This document shows, piece by piece, positions 17,601-25,956 of a stretch of 64,000 nucleotides of DNA. This DNA is from Selenomonadaceae bacterium (GTDB lineage Bacteria > Bacillota > Negativicutes > Selenomonadales > Selenomonadaceae): assembly GCA_017549815.1 (NCBI GenBank), contig JAFYNH010000074.1, positions 47,403 to 111,402 on the forward strand, read 5' to 3'. Position numbers and translations under genes: made by a program. The notes under the pieces are model-generated. The model searched no databases, had not been told where the DNA came from, and saw nothing but the letters and a program-made list of their open reading frames with translations. Positions within the stretch are counted from its first letter, which is position 1; each line of letters starts with the position of its first letter.

Positions 17601-18214
17601 CCTGTTGTGTATTGAACTAAATTATTGCCACCACTCAATTTTATACTGTCATCGCCTGTGCCGCCTGTAACGGTGACGCCATAAGCCGCGCCGCGCACGT
17701 CTATAGTATCATTATCGGCTCCGCCGTCAATCGAAACACTGTCGGAGTTGTAAGTCGAGATAAAATCGTTGTCATTATTTCCGAAGAGCGACACCTTTCC
17801 GCCAAGATCAGTATTTGTAATAGTATCGTCACCGTCTCCGCCGTAAATTTTGGAACTTTCGCCGCTGTTGTAAATAGAATCGCTACCCGTGCCGCCTGTT
17901 ATCGTGGAGTTAATGCCATAACTTGTGTTATTAATACTGTCGTTATCATTTCCGCCGTCGATTACGGAATTTGCGCCACTATTATCAACAGAATCATTAC
18001 CGTCGCCAGCAGTGATGAGCGCGTATTTTCCTGCTGACCAAGCTGTAATTGCTGGGTCGTTACCGTAATTGTGTACGTAATCATTGCCCTCGAAGCCTTG
18101 AATCGTGACGTAGTTGCCAGAGTTTTCAATCGTGTCATTGCCACTCGTGCCGTTTAACATGACATTGTTGTTGTAATTTACATCGAAGCGTTGAAGGTCG
18201 AAAATAAGTCTCAT
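14645..18214 (-). CDS. Giant RTX-type calcium-binding repeat protein 2
   Basis: 1189 residues starting MRLIFDLQRFDVNYN. ATG at 18214 lies ten bases after TTAGGAG. Residues ~15-500 are RTX-like repeats in which each unit carries an N-rich turn (GGTGSDSIYNSGESSKIYGG). Residues ~525-690 are two copies of a module with VTGVKSTKGLRLNDKVVTV / INGVTSKKGIKIKNKVITV. More RTX nonapeptides follow (GGKGNDTLEG, GGDGNDTLIGGKGNDTLQGN), and the tail contains SMWFLAEDDDFTTDNQ and ends KENNLIAYAGKK. RTX proteins leave the cell by type I secretion with an uncleaved C-terminal signal and fold on binding Ca2+ outside. No signal peptide is seen. A linked exporter operon lies at 23.3-31.9 kb. The specific activity is unknown; a scaffold or adhesin role is inference. 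Confidence 0.88.
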   Translation of the reverse strand: MRLIFDLQRFDVNYNNNVMLNGTSGNDTIENSGNYVTIQGFEGNDYVHNYGNDPAITAWSAGKYALITAGDGNDSVDNSGANSVIDGGNDNDSINNTSYGINSTITGGTGSDSIYNSGESSKIYGGDGDDTITNTDLGGKVSLFGNNDNDFISTYNSDSVSIDGGADNDTIDVRGAAYGVTVTGGTGDDSIKLSGGNNLVQYTTGDGNDIITNFSEKDSLKIGDGTGTYSTTKSGSDIIVTVGEGKITLNGAANLSIVNISGEYINFVNNDKSNTVFNGTDGKDSLDNSFAGVTINGLGGNDSINNNTGGDFVSIAGGADDDYIWNYANNVTINGGAGNDTFDNRGNNVTVIGGTGNDFFHNDPLSGGADSVKFDCGAGNDTLNNFGTKITVLGGDGNDIITNCDKGYIDGELRFENKGINSIIDGGKGNDTIDNRGSKVTITGGKGNDSIENSGAKVLFKYSSGDGNDKINGFRADSTLSIGGGSYSTKKSGDDIIVTVGKSKITLNGAASLSKVNIIGEEIAGEENSWKINGTTATYGTDSKTLVTVTGVKSTKGLRLNDKVVTVAKSSVNASKIAVSKGYTLAIADDVPKPTNKNAAWSYKNNVATYKSSSTTAGYTLAKDSKSITYSKAKSASTLATINGVTSKKGIKIKNKVITVSNSIIGASKNISLNGNGYGFNFNASNTAIKGGAGNDTVKVSGSKTTITGDNGNDLISLSSAAKNNVIVYNSGDGNDTIRGFDSNDSLKIASGTAKVTTSGNDVIFTVGKGKITIKDAKDKTFKYVVNGDTKTYSAVSEEPYIINAAKNAITLTSSYPDKDFDVTEAIDNGSEIVTIDASATEKGINITGNGKANKIIGGKGNDTLEGDVKSDTLTGGDGADVFVYYNGSGNDVITDYALEDKISVASGTISSIGQSGIKDVVLKVGKGTIKINKALTVGITYIDKDGIEHDYKNGKQTVSINGKAVEISEDYWKNSFKVDNFAKNIKTIDASHVKRTLSITGNAINNSIVGTAENDYIDAGAGNDTIFGGDGNDTLIGGKGNDTLQGNAGKDVFIYSSGDGEDLIVDYKQNEDIIQIKSGTISDGYANSDGDVVLKVGSSGRITVKDGKDKVITIKYKDGEKTVTTTQSYAEKSPSNADSMWFLAEDDDFTTDNQLSAIVQNNTADYSFLTDSTQLAKENNLIAYAGKK

Positions 18215-18227
18215 AATAATCGTCTCC

Positions 18228-18343
18228 TAACTTAAATATTTTTTCCGCCAGATTTATTTTTTTTATTCGCGTATGTAGCCAGATTGTTTTCTTTGGCGAA
18301 ATCCGTCGGAGTGTTTAATAAGGAATAATCAGCCAATATTTCT
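18228..18343 (-). pseudogene. Remnant of the 3' end of another RTX gene
   Basis: Minus-strand reading gives ILADYSLLNTPTDFAKENNL then ATYANKKNKSGGKNI and a stop. This closely parallels the end of RTX protein 2 (TADYSFLTDSTQLAKENNL then IAYAGKK). An in-frame stop lies just upstream and there is no start codon, so it is a short leftover of about 35 codons. It suggests that a paralogous RTX gene once stood here and was lost by deletion or recombination. Confidence 0.8.
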
Positions 18344-18368
18344 TACATTACATAATACTTTGCTTGCT

Positions 18369-18402
18369 AAAAAAAGACAGCCGCAAAATTTTCTGCGACT
18401 GA
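18369..18402 (-). terminator. Rho-independent terminator after RTX gene 3
   Basis: Minus strand: CAGTCGCA / TGCGGCTG stem (one G-T pair), 8-base loop, then seven T. About 28 bases past the RTX gene 3 stop. Confidence 0.85.
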
Positions 18403-18429
18403 CTAGAATTTATTTATGTGAAGAAAAAC

Positions 18430-21400
18430 TTATTTCTTTTTTGTGTAAGACGCAACCGGGAGCGCATTGTCTTTCTTGGTAAAGGACAAGGCATCTTCGG
18501 CAGTCTCCGCGACAGCGGTATCAGCCGCGTTGCTCTTAACGAGAGTGGTGAGATCTTCGCTTGCGCCAGCGAAATCGTTATCGTCCGCGAGGAACCAAGA
18601 CGAATCATCTTCTCCAAGGAACGAAGAGGAAGAGTAAATCTTTGTCTCTGTCTCATCGTCATAATAGGTGGTGATTCTCTTGCCAGCCGCGCCTTCAAGG
18701 CTTATCTTGCCCTTGCCAACGGTGAAGATAACCGTATTGTCTTTGACTTTGACCTTGCCGCTCAATTCACCAGAATCAATTAAAAGTGTGTCGCCTTCGC
18801 CGTAGCCCATTATAAGGTCGTTGCCGTCACCGCTTCTGTAAACGTAAGTATTTTTGCCGTAGCCGCCATAAAGGGTATCGTTACCTGCGCCGCCGTAAAT
18901 CGTGTTGTCGCCTGCCGAGCCAGTGATAACATTATCTTTCCTATCGCCCTTAATGACAAGGTCGCCTTCGACTCTCTTAGCATTGATGTTGTCAACTGCG
19001 CTCAAGGAGTCATGGTCGGTGAGGATAAACTCTTTCTCGTAATAGTACTTCGTGAGGATTAAGTCTACCTCATCACCGTCTTCGCCGCCAGCGATAGTAT
19101 ACATGACCTGCGGATAGGATTGTGTGTTACCGTCCGCGTCAATGTAAGTAACGTTAGAATTCTTTGCACCTTTGAGGGTGAGGGTATTGTTCTTGTCGAA
19201 AGTGAAGACAACATCGCTACCAACGGTATTGATAGTTGCTGTGCCCGACGTAATTTTTACAACATCGCCTTCTTTAGCGTTGTAGTCGGTGATAACGTCT
19301 TTGCCGTCGCCCTTGCCGTAGATGAACACATCCGCGCCTGCGCCACCCGTCAAGGTATCTTTATCATTGCCAGAACCGCCGTAGAGTGTATCAGCACTTT
19401 TGCCGCCGCTTATGCTGTTGTTGTTGCCATTGCCCGTAATCTCGATTTTATGGGTAACTGACGCGCCGTCAATGGTTTCGATGATGTCGGCGTATTGCTC
19501 AACCTGCGCATTTGTATTCACGTCGAAGGAGGTCGCACGATAGTTTTTCAAAAGCGTAACTGCATTGCCTTCGTCGTTGATTTTCAAAACATCTTCGGGA
19601 TAAATCTTCCTACCGTCGCTGTCAACGTAAGTGATGACGTGATCTTTACCACCTTTGACGGTGAGTTTATTGGAGCCAGCTGTGAAGACAACGTCGTTGC
19701 TACCTTTTATGGTAGTGGCAGTAGCTTTAACGCCAACGAACTTAATGACATCTTCTTCGGAGTAGTCCATAATCTTGTCGTTGCCGTCGCCAGAATTATA
19801 AATGAAAATGTCTGCGCCGTCGCCGCCGTAAAGGACATCATTGCCTTTGCCACCGATGATCGAGTCATTGCCGTCGCCGCTGTTAATCGTATCGGAGCCG
19901 TCACCGCCGTCAATCAAATCGTCTTCTTTGCTACCAACAATATTATTTGCATTTTTATTGCCAGTAATCGCAACGTCATGCGTGACTTGGGAAGCGTCGA
20001 TTGTTACGATTGTATTTTTGAAGCTGGAAAGTCCCTCGTAGTTTTTGACATCGATGCTTTCGTCGGTGAAACCTTCCGTCAACGTAATGCCTTTGCCATT
20101 TTTGGCGATATCAATCGGATAGGGCGGCGGGTCAGGATACCAAACGTCCTCACCATTGGTGTCGACGAAGTGAATGTATTTATCACCAGCACCCTTGACT
20201 GTGATATTGCCTGTAGTTTTACCTTGACCGATCGTGAAGATGTAATCTTTGCCGTCCTTGCTTACCACCGCAGATTTTACTGCGCCAGAGCCGAGACTGA
20301 TAATATCTTCATTGGCGTAATTTTGGATAACGTCGTTGCCGTCGCCTACGTTGTAGATGAATACGTCTGCGCCGTCGCCACCATCGAGGATATCATTGCC
20401 TTTGCCGCCTACGATTGTATCATTGCCGTCGCCGCCATTGATTGAATCTTTACCTTCTCCGCCGTCGATATAATCGTTTTCTTCGCTACCGATGATGACG
20501 TTTGCATTTTTGTTAGCGGAAATGGAAATGTCGTGCGTGACTTGGGAAGCGTCGATTGATACAATTGTGTTCTTGTAGGTGGAAATTTCTGTGTGAGTTT
20601 TGACATCAAAGTTGTCTTCGATATAGCCAGACGTCAGAGTAATTGAAGTACCTTTTTTGCTGACTTCAACAGGGCTGGGTGGCGGATCGGGATACCAAGT
20701 TTCGTTATCGTCGGCGTCGATGAAGTGGATATATTTACCTGCGCCGCCTTCAACCGTGATTTTGCCTGTGGTCTTGCCTTTGGAAATCGTAAAGATATAG
20801 TCGCCGCCAGCTATTACTGCGGAAGTTACTGTACCAGAGTTGAGATTGATAACGTCTTCGTTGTTGTAATTTTTAATAATGTCATTGCCGTCGCCTACGT
20901 TATAAACGAACGTGTCCGCGCCAGAGCCGCCGTCGAGGATGTCATTGCCTTTGCCGCCGATAATGGTATCGTTGCCGCCGCCGCCTTCGATTGTATCAGC
21001 ACCGTCGAGACCGTCAATAACGTCGTCTTCTTCACTGCCGATTATGGCGTTTGCATTTGCATTGGCAGTAATTTTGATTCCATGACTAACTTGTGAAGCG
21101 TCAATCGAAACGACTTTGCTCTTGTAATGAGAAACTTCGGCATGAGTTTTAACGTCCATTACGTCATCTTCAAAACCCGATGTCAACGTAATTGATTTGG
21201 TGTTTTTGGAGATTTCAACGGGGTTGGGCGGCGGTTCGGGAATCCAATCTTCGTTGCCGCTTTCGTCTACGTAGTGGATGTATTTGTCTGCAGCACCTTC
21301 AAGCGTGATATTGCCTGTGGTTTTGCCTTTGGCGATCGTGAGAATGTAATCGTTGCCGCTCACCACTACATTAGCTATTTTGCCAGAGCCGATACTAATC

Positions 21401-22104
21401 ATATCTTCGTTGGCATAGTTTTTAATAACATCGTTACCGTCACCAGCGTTGTAGACGAAAACGTCTGCGCCTGCGCCGCCGTCGAGCGTGTCCGCGCCTT
21501 TGCCGCCCGTCAAAGTATCATTGCCTTCATAGGCGTAAATTTTATCTGAACCCGCGCCGCCGTCTATTGCATTGTCTTGATCGTTAGCGATGATGACGTT
21601 TGCTTTCGCATTGCCTTTAATGCTGAGATCATGAGTAACGGCGGAAGCGTCGATCGTCTGGAGTTCATTGGCATAATCGGTAAGATCGAAATCTTTTTTA
21701 GCGTAACCTGCCGTGAGAGTAATTTTGGGCGAATCAATAATAATGTCGTTCGGCCAAGTTTTCTCATTGCCGTCTTTATCAATGTAGGAGATGATTTTGC
21801 CGACCGCGCCTTTGAGCGTTATATTGCCCTTGCCGAGAGTTATAACAACGTCCGAACCTTTCTCTTTGAAAGAAGGTTTGCCTGACGTGAATTTAATTAC
21901 GTCTTCTTCCTCGTAATCGGTGATAACGTCGTTGCCTTCATCTTTGGCGAAAACAAAAGTGTCTGAATCAGCACCACCTGTGTACGTGTCATTGCCCTTA
22001 CCGCCAATCAGCGTGTCGTCGCCGCTGTCGCCATAAAGACTGTCGTTAGAACTTTTGCCAACGAGCTCATCAGCAACATACGGATCTCCACTAAACTTTG
22101 CCAT
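18430..22104 (-). CDS. Giant RTX-type calcium-binding repeat protein 3
   Basis: 1224 residues, start ATG 22104 behind TAGGAGGAG. It lacks the FDLQRFD N-terminus and begins MAKFSGDPYVADELVG, moving directly into an RTX block. It is built from about seven ~140-residue units. Each has a strand (ITLTSGF...), a DASQVTHDI-type segment, two or three RTX nonapeptides (GGEGKDSINGGDGNDTIVGG), a FIYNVGDGNDVIQNY segment and a GKTTGNITV strand. Three units are joined by Pro-rich linkers (WYPDPPPSPVEV, WYPDPPPYPIDI, WIPEPPPNPVEI). The tail contains SSWFLADDNDFAGASE, matching RTX protein 2. It is presumably secreted by type I export. It has its own promoter and terminator. The large opposite-strand frames here are by-products of its codon bias. 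Confidence 0.88.
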   Translation of the reverse strand: MAKFSGDPYVADELVGKSSNDSLYGDSGDDTLIGGKGNDTYTGGADSDTFVFAKDEGNDVITDYEEEDVIKFTSGKPSFKEKGSDVVITLGKGNITLKGAVGKIISYIDKDGNEKTWPNDIIIDSPKITLTAGYAKKDFDLTDYANELQTIDASAVTHDLSIKGNAKANVIIANDQDNAIDGGAGSDKIYAYEGNDTLTGGKGADTLDGGAGADVFVYNAGDGNDVIKNYANEDMISIGSGKIANVVVSGNDYILTIAKGKTTGNITLEGAADKYIHYVDESGNEDWIPEPPPNPVEISKNTKSITLTSGFEDDVMDVKTHAEVSHYKSKVVSIDASQVSHGIKITANANANAIIGSEEDDVIDGLDGADTIEGGGGNDTIIGGKGNDILDGGSGADTFVYNVGDGNDIIKNYNNEDVINLNSGTVTSAVIAGGDYIFTISKGKTTGKITVEGGAGKYIHFIDADDNETWYPDPPPSPVEVSKKGTSITLTSGYIEDNFDVKTHTEISTYKNTIVSIDASQVTHDISISANKNANVIIGSEENDYIDGGEGKDSINGGDGNDTIVGGKGNDILDGGDGADVFIYNVGDGNDVIQNYANEDIISLGSGAVKSAVVSKDGKDYIFTIGQGKTTGNITVKGAGDKYIHFVDTNGEDVWYPDPPPYPIDIAKNGKGITLTEGFTDESIDVKNYEGLSSFKNTIVTIDASQVTHDVAITGNKNANNIVGSKEDDLIDGGDGSDTINSGDGNDSIIGGKGNDVLYGGDGADIFIYNSGDGNDKIMDYSEEDVIKFVGVKATATTIKGSNDVVFTAGSNKLTVKGGKDHVITYVDSDGRKIYPEDVLKINDEGNAVTLLKNYRATSFDVNTNAQVEQYADIIETIDGASVTHKIEITGNGNNNSISGGKSADTLYGGSGNDKDTLTGGAGADVFIYGKGDGKDVITDYNAKEGDVVKITSGTATINTVGSDVVFTFDKNNTLTLKGAKNSNVTYIDADGNTQSYPQVMYTIAGGEDGDEVDLILTKYYYEKEFILTDHDSLSAVDNINAKRVEGDLVIKGDRKDNVITGSAGDNTIYGGAGNDTLYGGYGKNTYVYRSGDGNDLIMGYGEGDTLLIDSGELSGKVKVKDNTVIFTVGKGKISLEGAAGKRITTYYDDETETKIYSSSSFLGEDDSSWFLADDNDFAGASEDLTTLVKSNAADTAVAETAEDALSFTKKDNALPVASYTKKK

Positions 22105-22209
22105 AAAATCTCCTCCTAAAATACAAGTTATTTTTTATCTCACTCTCTGGCTAAAATGTCATCACTCCTTTTGGTGCCGCGAGTGTATTTGAATTCTTCG
22201 ATATTTGGC

Positions 22210-22238
22210 ATTATAGACTGTTCAAATTGATAATGCAA
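22210..22238 (-). promoter_or_regulatory. Sigma-70-type promoter for RTX gene 3
   Basis: Minus strand: -35 TTGCAT (22238-22233), 17-base spacer, -10 TATAAT (22215-22210). The leader to the ATG is about 100 bases and includes the hairpin CACTC...GGAGTG near 22165-22187. Confidence 0.7.
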
Positions 22239-22354
22239 GAGGAATTTTCGTTTTTAATAAAGAATTAATCTTGCCTGTTGGAAAATTAATATGGTTTTAA
22301 TATTTGGTTGCGAAAGCTCTTGGGATATTTTATAATTTTTTCGAGGTGATTCAT

Positions 22355-23221
22355 TTGACTGGTAAAAAAATTCCGCGCAGTAACATTGCGACCTACGTAA
22401 AAAAATACATTCAGTTATGCGTGGGCGCAGTGATTGCAGCGGTCGGCTTGGAACTCTTTCTGATTCCAAATGAAGTTATTGACGGCGGAGTTGTCGGCTT
22501 GTCGATTATGGCGCAATACGTGACGGACTTGCCGCTGGGCGTTTTCTTAATCGCGTTTAACATTCCGTTCCTATGGCTGGCGTATAAACAGATTGGCAAG
22601 AGTTTCGTAATCGCGACGATTGCAGCGATTTGTTTTCTAAGTATTTGGTCTGAAGTCATTGGACAATTTGAACAGGTGACGAACGATCCGTTTCTTGCGG
22701 CTATCTTTGGCGGGATAATTGACGGTATCGGCGTCGGCTTAATCATGCGGGCAGGCGGCTCGCTCGACGGTACAGAGATTGTAGCGATTATCGTTGACAA
22801 GAAAACTATTTGGTCGGTCGGCGAAGTTGTCATGTTCATAAATCTTTTTATCTTGAGCGGCGCGGGCTTGCTGTTCGGCTGGGATAAGGCTATGTATTCG
22901 CTCTTTGCCTACTTCGTGATTTCAAAGATGATTGACGTTGTTATCAAGGGTCTCGACGAAATGTATGCGGTGATGATTGTTTCCAATATCCCCTACGAAT
23001 TGACGGACGAACTTAACTCGAAACTCGGACGCGGCGTGACGCTCCTTCACGGCGAAGGCGGCTACACTCGCCAAAGTAAAGAAATTTTATATTGCGTCGT
23101 CACACGCCTTGAAGTCGACAAGCTTAAAAATATCGTCTTGGATATGGACGAGCACGCCTTTATTACGATTTATCCCGTCAACGATATTGTCGGCGGACGA
23201 TTTAAAAAGTCTGGACATTGA
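22355..23221 (+). CDS. YitT family membrane protein (DUF161/DUF2179)
   Basis: About 288 residues. Five to six hydrophobic helices (YIQLCVGAVIAAVGLELFLI, GLSIMAQYVTDLPLGVFLIA, FAYFVISKMIDVVIKG) are followed by a soluble C-terminal DUF2179 domain (about 215-285: VMIVSNIPYELTDELNSKLG, GGYTRQSKEILYCVV). The family is common in Firmicutes. Its transport or regulatory role is not settled. Start: TTG at 22355 is spaced behind TCGAGGTGA, better than the TTG at 22304 that would add 17 residues. It is divergent from RTX gene 3 and convergent with the exporter operon. Confidence 0.9.
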   Translation: MTGKKIPRSNIATYVKKYIQLCVGAVIAAVGLELFLIPNEVIDGGVVGLSIMAQYVTDLPLGVFLIAFNIPFLWLAYKQIGKSFVIATIAAICFLSIWSEVIGQFEQVTNDPFLAAIFGGIIDGIGVGLIMRAGGSLDGTEIVAIIVDKKTIWSVGEVVMFINLFILSGAGLLFGWDKAMYSLFAYFVISKMIDVVIKGLDEMYAVMIVSNIPYELTDELNSKLGRGVTLLHGEGGYTRQSKEILYCVVTRLEVDKLKNIVLDMDEHAFITIYPVNDIVGGRFKKSGH

Positions 23222-23224
23222 CAC

Positions 23225-23264
23225 AAAAAAACTCCGCGCAGATTTATTGGCGGAGTATTTTTTT
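23225..23264. terminator. Bidirectional terminator between yitT-like gene and exporter operon
   Basis: Perfect 7-bp stem ACTCCGC / GCGGAGT (23231-23256) with A-run before and T-run after. It serves both convergent genes and overlaps the last codon of the exporter gene. Confidence 0.88.
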
Positions 23265-25956
23265 ATGCCGTTTGACGCTTGACTAGTCCCGCGAAAATTC
23301 CGCCGCGTGCAACCAGTTCATCAAAACCGCCCGTCTCAACGATTTTGCCCGCGTCCATAACTATTATTCTGTCGCAATTCCTTATCGTCGAAAGCCTATG
23401 CGCAACAATAATTCGCGTCGCCTTTAAGTTATCTAAACTTTTCGTGACGATTGCTTGAGTCCGATTGTCTAAAGCCGAAGTCGCCTCGTCGAAAATTAAA
23501 ATCGAAGGCTTAGTTACCAATGCGCGGGCGATTAAAAGCCTCTGTCGTTGACCGCCCGAAATATTTTTACTGCCCTCAGCAATGACGGTTTGCATACCCA
23601 TTGGCATCATCGAAATATCTTCGGCAATGCCCGCCGCCTCAGCCGCTTGCCAAGCGTCGTCTTGAGTTAAAGCGTTCGTGCCAATTATGTTCGTGAAAAT
23701 ATCGCCTTGCATAAGTTGCCCGTTCTGCAAAACCACGCCGAGTTGAGTCCGTACACTCGGCATATTTAATTCCGATAAATCTTGCCCGTCATAATAAATC
23801 GCGCCGCGTTTCGGAGTTTCAAAGCCGAGTAACAATCTAACCAACGTCGACTTGCCGCAACCCGACTTCCCAACTATCGCAACATTTTCACCCGCCGAAA
23901 TTTTAAAATTCACGTCGTGTAAAACGTCGCGCCCTTCCGTGTAGCCGAAAGTTAAATGACTAACCTCAATCGCGCCCGATAAAACTCCTGCGTCGGGTTT
24001 ATCGCCAATGCTTTCCGGAACTTCTTTTAAAATCGGACGGAAATTTTCAATGTGCGGCTGAATCGCGAAGTATTGACCGACCAGCGGAATAATCCCGTTC
24101 AAAGTGCCGTTAAAACTCGTGAAAGCCGCTTGAAACGCTATGAACTGCGCGTAGCCGATACCTTGAACCGTCTGCCCGTTCGCGCCGACCTCGTTCATGC
24201 CGTAAACCGCAATGTAATAAAGTGCCATTGTCAAAATAAACGGCTGGACGCTCCCGATAATCTGATTGTAGTTGCCCTGCCAACGCAATTTCAAATTCCA
24301 ATTCCACGTCTCGCCAAAAACTTTGCTCCAAAGATAGTAAGCTTGTTTCTCCGCGCCGTGCTCTCTGAACTTAGCAAGCCCCGCAAAAATTTGCTGAATC
24401 ATGCCTGCTTCGCGGTTTTGGGCGTCAATCAACTTGCGATTGAAACCAATAACGCGCCGATAAATAAACGCCGTGATAATCGCGTAGACGAACCAAATCG
24501 CGATTGCGACCCCCGTCAATTTCAAGCTGTAGTAGCACATCAGAAAGACGCTCCAGAATGAAAAGACGAAACTGAACAAACTGCCGATAAATTCGGGGCT
24601 GACAAGTCCTTTTATAACGCTCATGCCGCCCATTCGACTTGCCAATTCGCCCGACGTAAATTGACGGAAAAATTTTGTCGGCAAAGTCAAAAGCCTGTTC
24701 CAAAGTGCCGCCTCCGTCGACATGTTAATTCGCGTCGTGATTCGCATGACCGCGATTGTCCGCACGATTCCCAGCGACGCCGTTGTAAAACTTGTGACCA
24801 TCATAACTTGCGTAACGGTCGCCAAGCCTTGCCTGTCGAGTATCGGGATTATATCTTGAAAAATCGTTTCCGTCACAATCGGCATAACCAGCGGGATTAA
24901 GCCCGAAAATAATCCGACGGCGATAACCGTTTTGTAGTCGGCTATCCAGCATTGTTTGAAAATAAATTTCAGCAGGTCGAAAATTTTCAGCTCCCGCGCA
25001 GGGAATCCGCCATAACATTCAAACGCGCTTTTATCAATCTGCGCGGAAATTTTATCGTCAATTTTTATGCCGTCGGGATTTTTTGTCGTGACGAGCTTGT
25101 AATCGCCGGGCGCAGTCGGAACAAACGCCGCCAAAGTTTTTTCTTCGCCGTAGTAGCCGATTAAAATTCCGCTGTCCTTTTTATGCCAATCTTCAACCAA
25201 AGTCACAAGCCGCATTTGCATATTGCCCTTCTGCATAAGGCGGCGAATCAATCTGATTTGGTCAAATTTTTTCGTCATCTCTGCTGAAATTCTTATGTTA
25301 TCGCTTGGCATTTCAAAAAAATTCGCCACACGACGAACTATAAAAGTTGCCTCTTCAATTTTTTCGTTGCGAGAAATAGTTTCGCTGTAATTTGAAGTTT
25401 CCTCGCCGAATAAGTTTGAAATGGCGTCGTCAACCAATCGTCGCTGATTTCTTTCGCGAACTTCGACGCGCCGAGAAAATTTTTTATCCTCCGACGCGAA
25501 TCGGACGCCTAAAAGCATTGAAAAAATTCCCTCGTTCTCGCTGAAAGCCTCAAATAAATCTTCCGCGTCGTCAAGGAAATTCTTTTCGCGCCATTTTACT
25601 AAGGTGTCGTCGCCCTTATCCGCCAATAAACTAAGCCACGATAATTTTATCAGCTCCGCGAACCATTTACGCATTAAAATTCGCAATTCGTCCTGCGAAA
25701 CTTCGTTAAACTCTAAGATTTTTATCTTGGTATCTTCGACGGCGTAAATTTGCGTCTCGGTCTGTTCAAATTCGTCTAAACTCGGAAAAACCGCATCGTC
25801 TGCAACTAATTCTGCTAAAAATTGTTGTCGGAAGGAGCCTTCGCCGCTACTTACCGCATAAATTTCAACTTTTCCTGATTCTATCAGCGCAAGCCGTTCG
25901 CCGTCCTCAAGTCTGAATCGCTCGCCCGCCGTTAAATATTTTTCAAATCGGCTCAA
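23263..25956 (-). CDS. NHLM-type ABC transporter, membrane and ATP-binding protein
   Basis: About 897 residues. The family (NHLM bacteriocin system ABC transporter) has an N-terminal regulatory region of ~300 residues with a cyclic-nucleotide-binding-like fold (YLTAGERFRLEDGERLALIE). Then come six membrane helices (about 395-640) and an ATPase with Walker A GKSGCGKSTL, signature ISGGQRQRL and Walker B ILIFDEATSALD. It has no C39 peptidase domain, unlike its upstream partner. Start: TTG at 25956 (LSRFEKYL), nine bases behind AAAGGAG, is preferred over TTG 25977. It overlaps the end of the upstream gene by about 14 bases, so the two are probably translationally coupled. It probably works with the C39 exporter, perhaps as a heterodimer; this is inference from family pairing. 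Confidence 0.92.
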   Translation of the reverse strand: MSRFEKYLTAGERFRLEDGERLALIESGKVEIYAVSSGEGSFRQQFLAELVADDAVFPSLDEFEQTETQIYAVEDTKIKILEFNEVSQDELRILMRKWFAELIKLSWLSLLADKGDDTLVKWREKNFLDDAEDLFEAFSENEGIFSMLLGVRFASEDKKFSRRVEVRERNQRRLVDDAISNLFGEETSNYSETISRNEKIEEATFIVRRVANFFEMPSDNIRISAEMTKKFDQIRLIRRLMQKGNMQMRLVTLVEDWHKKDSGILIGYYGEEKTLAAFVPTAPGDYKLVTTKNPDGIKIDDKISAQIDKSAFECYGGFPARELKIFDLLKFIFKQCWIADYKTVIAVGLFSGLIPLVMPIVTETIFQDIIPILDRQGLATVTQVMMVTSFTTASLGIVRTIAVMRITTRINMSTEAALWNRLLTLPTKFFRQFTSGELASRMGGMSVIKGLVSPEFIGSLFSFVFSFWSVFLMCYYSLKLTGVAIAIWFVYAIITAFIYRRVIGFNRKLIDAQNREAGMIQQIFAGLAKFREHGAEKQAYYLWSKVFGETWNWNLKLRWQGNYNQIIGSVQPFILTMALYYIAVYGMNEVGANGQTVQGIGYAQFIAFQAAFTSFNGTLNGIIPLVGQYFAIQPHIENFRPILKEVPESIGDKPDAGVLSGAIEVSHLTFGYTEGRDVLHDVNFKISAGENVAIVGKSGCGKSTLVRLLLGFETPKRGAIYYDGQDLSELNMPSVRTQLGVVLQNGQLMQGDIFTNIIGTNALTQDDAWQAAEAAGIAEDISMMPMGMQTVIAEGSKNISGGQRQRLLIARALVTKPSILIFDEATSALDNRTQAIVTKSLDNLKATRIIVAHRLSTIRNCDRIIVMDAGKIVETGGFDELVARGGIFAGLVKRQTA

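Noticed and set aside
18160..18214. FDLQRFD N-terminus as a prophage capsid or scaffold motif (LQLFA-type)
   Set aside because: The following sequence is RTX repeats, and there are no phage genes nearby.
19495..20445. 316-codon open frame on the plus strand
   Set aside because: Exact antisense of RTX gene 3. It is opened by that gene's repetitive Gly/Asp codons, has no ribosome site, and its translation shows no domain.
18430..22104. Regular direct repeats suggesting a CRISPR array
   Set aside because: Repeat period and translation show they encode RTX nonapeptides; there are no uniform repeat/spacer lengths and no cas genes.
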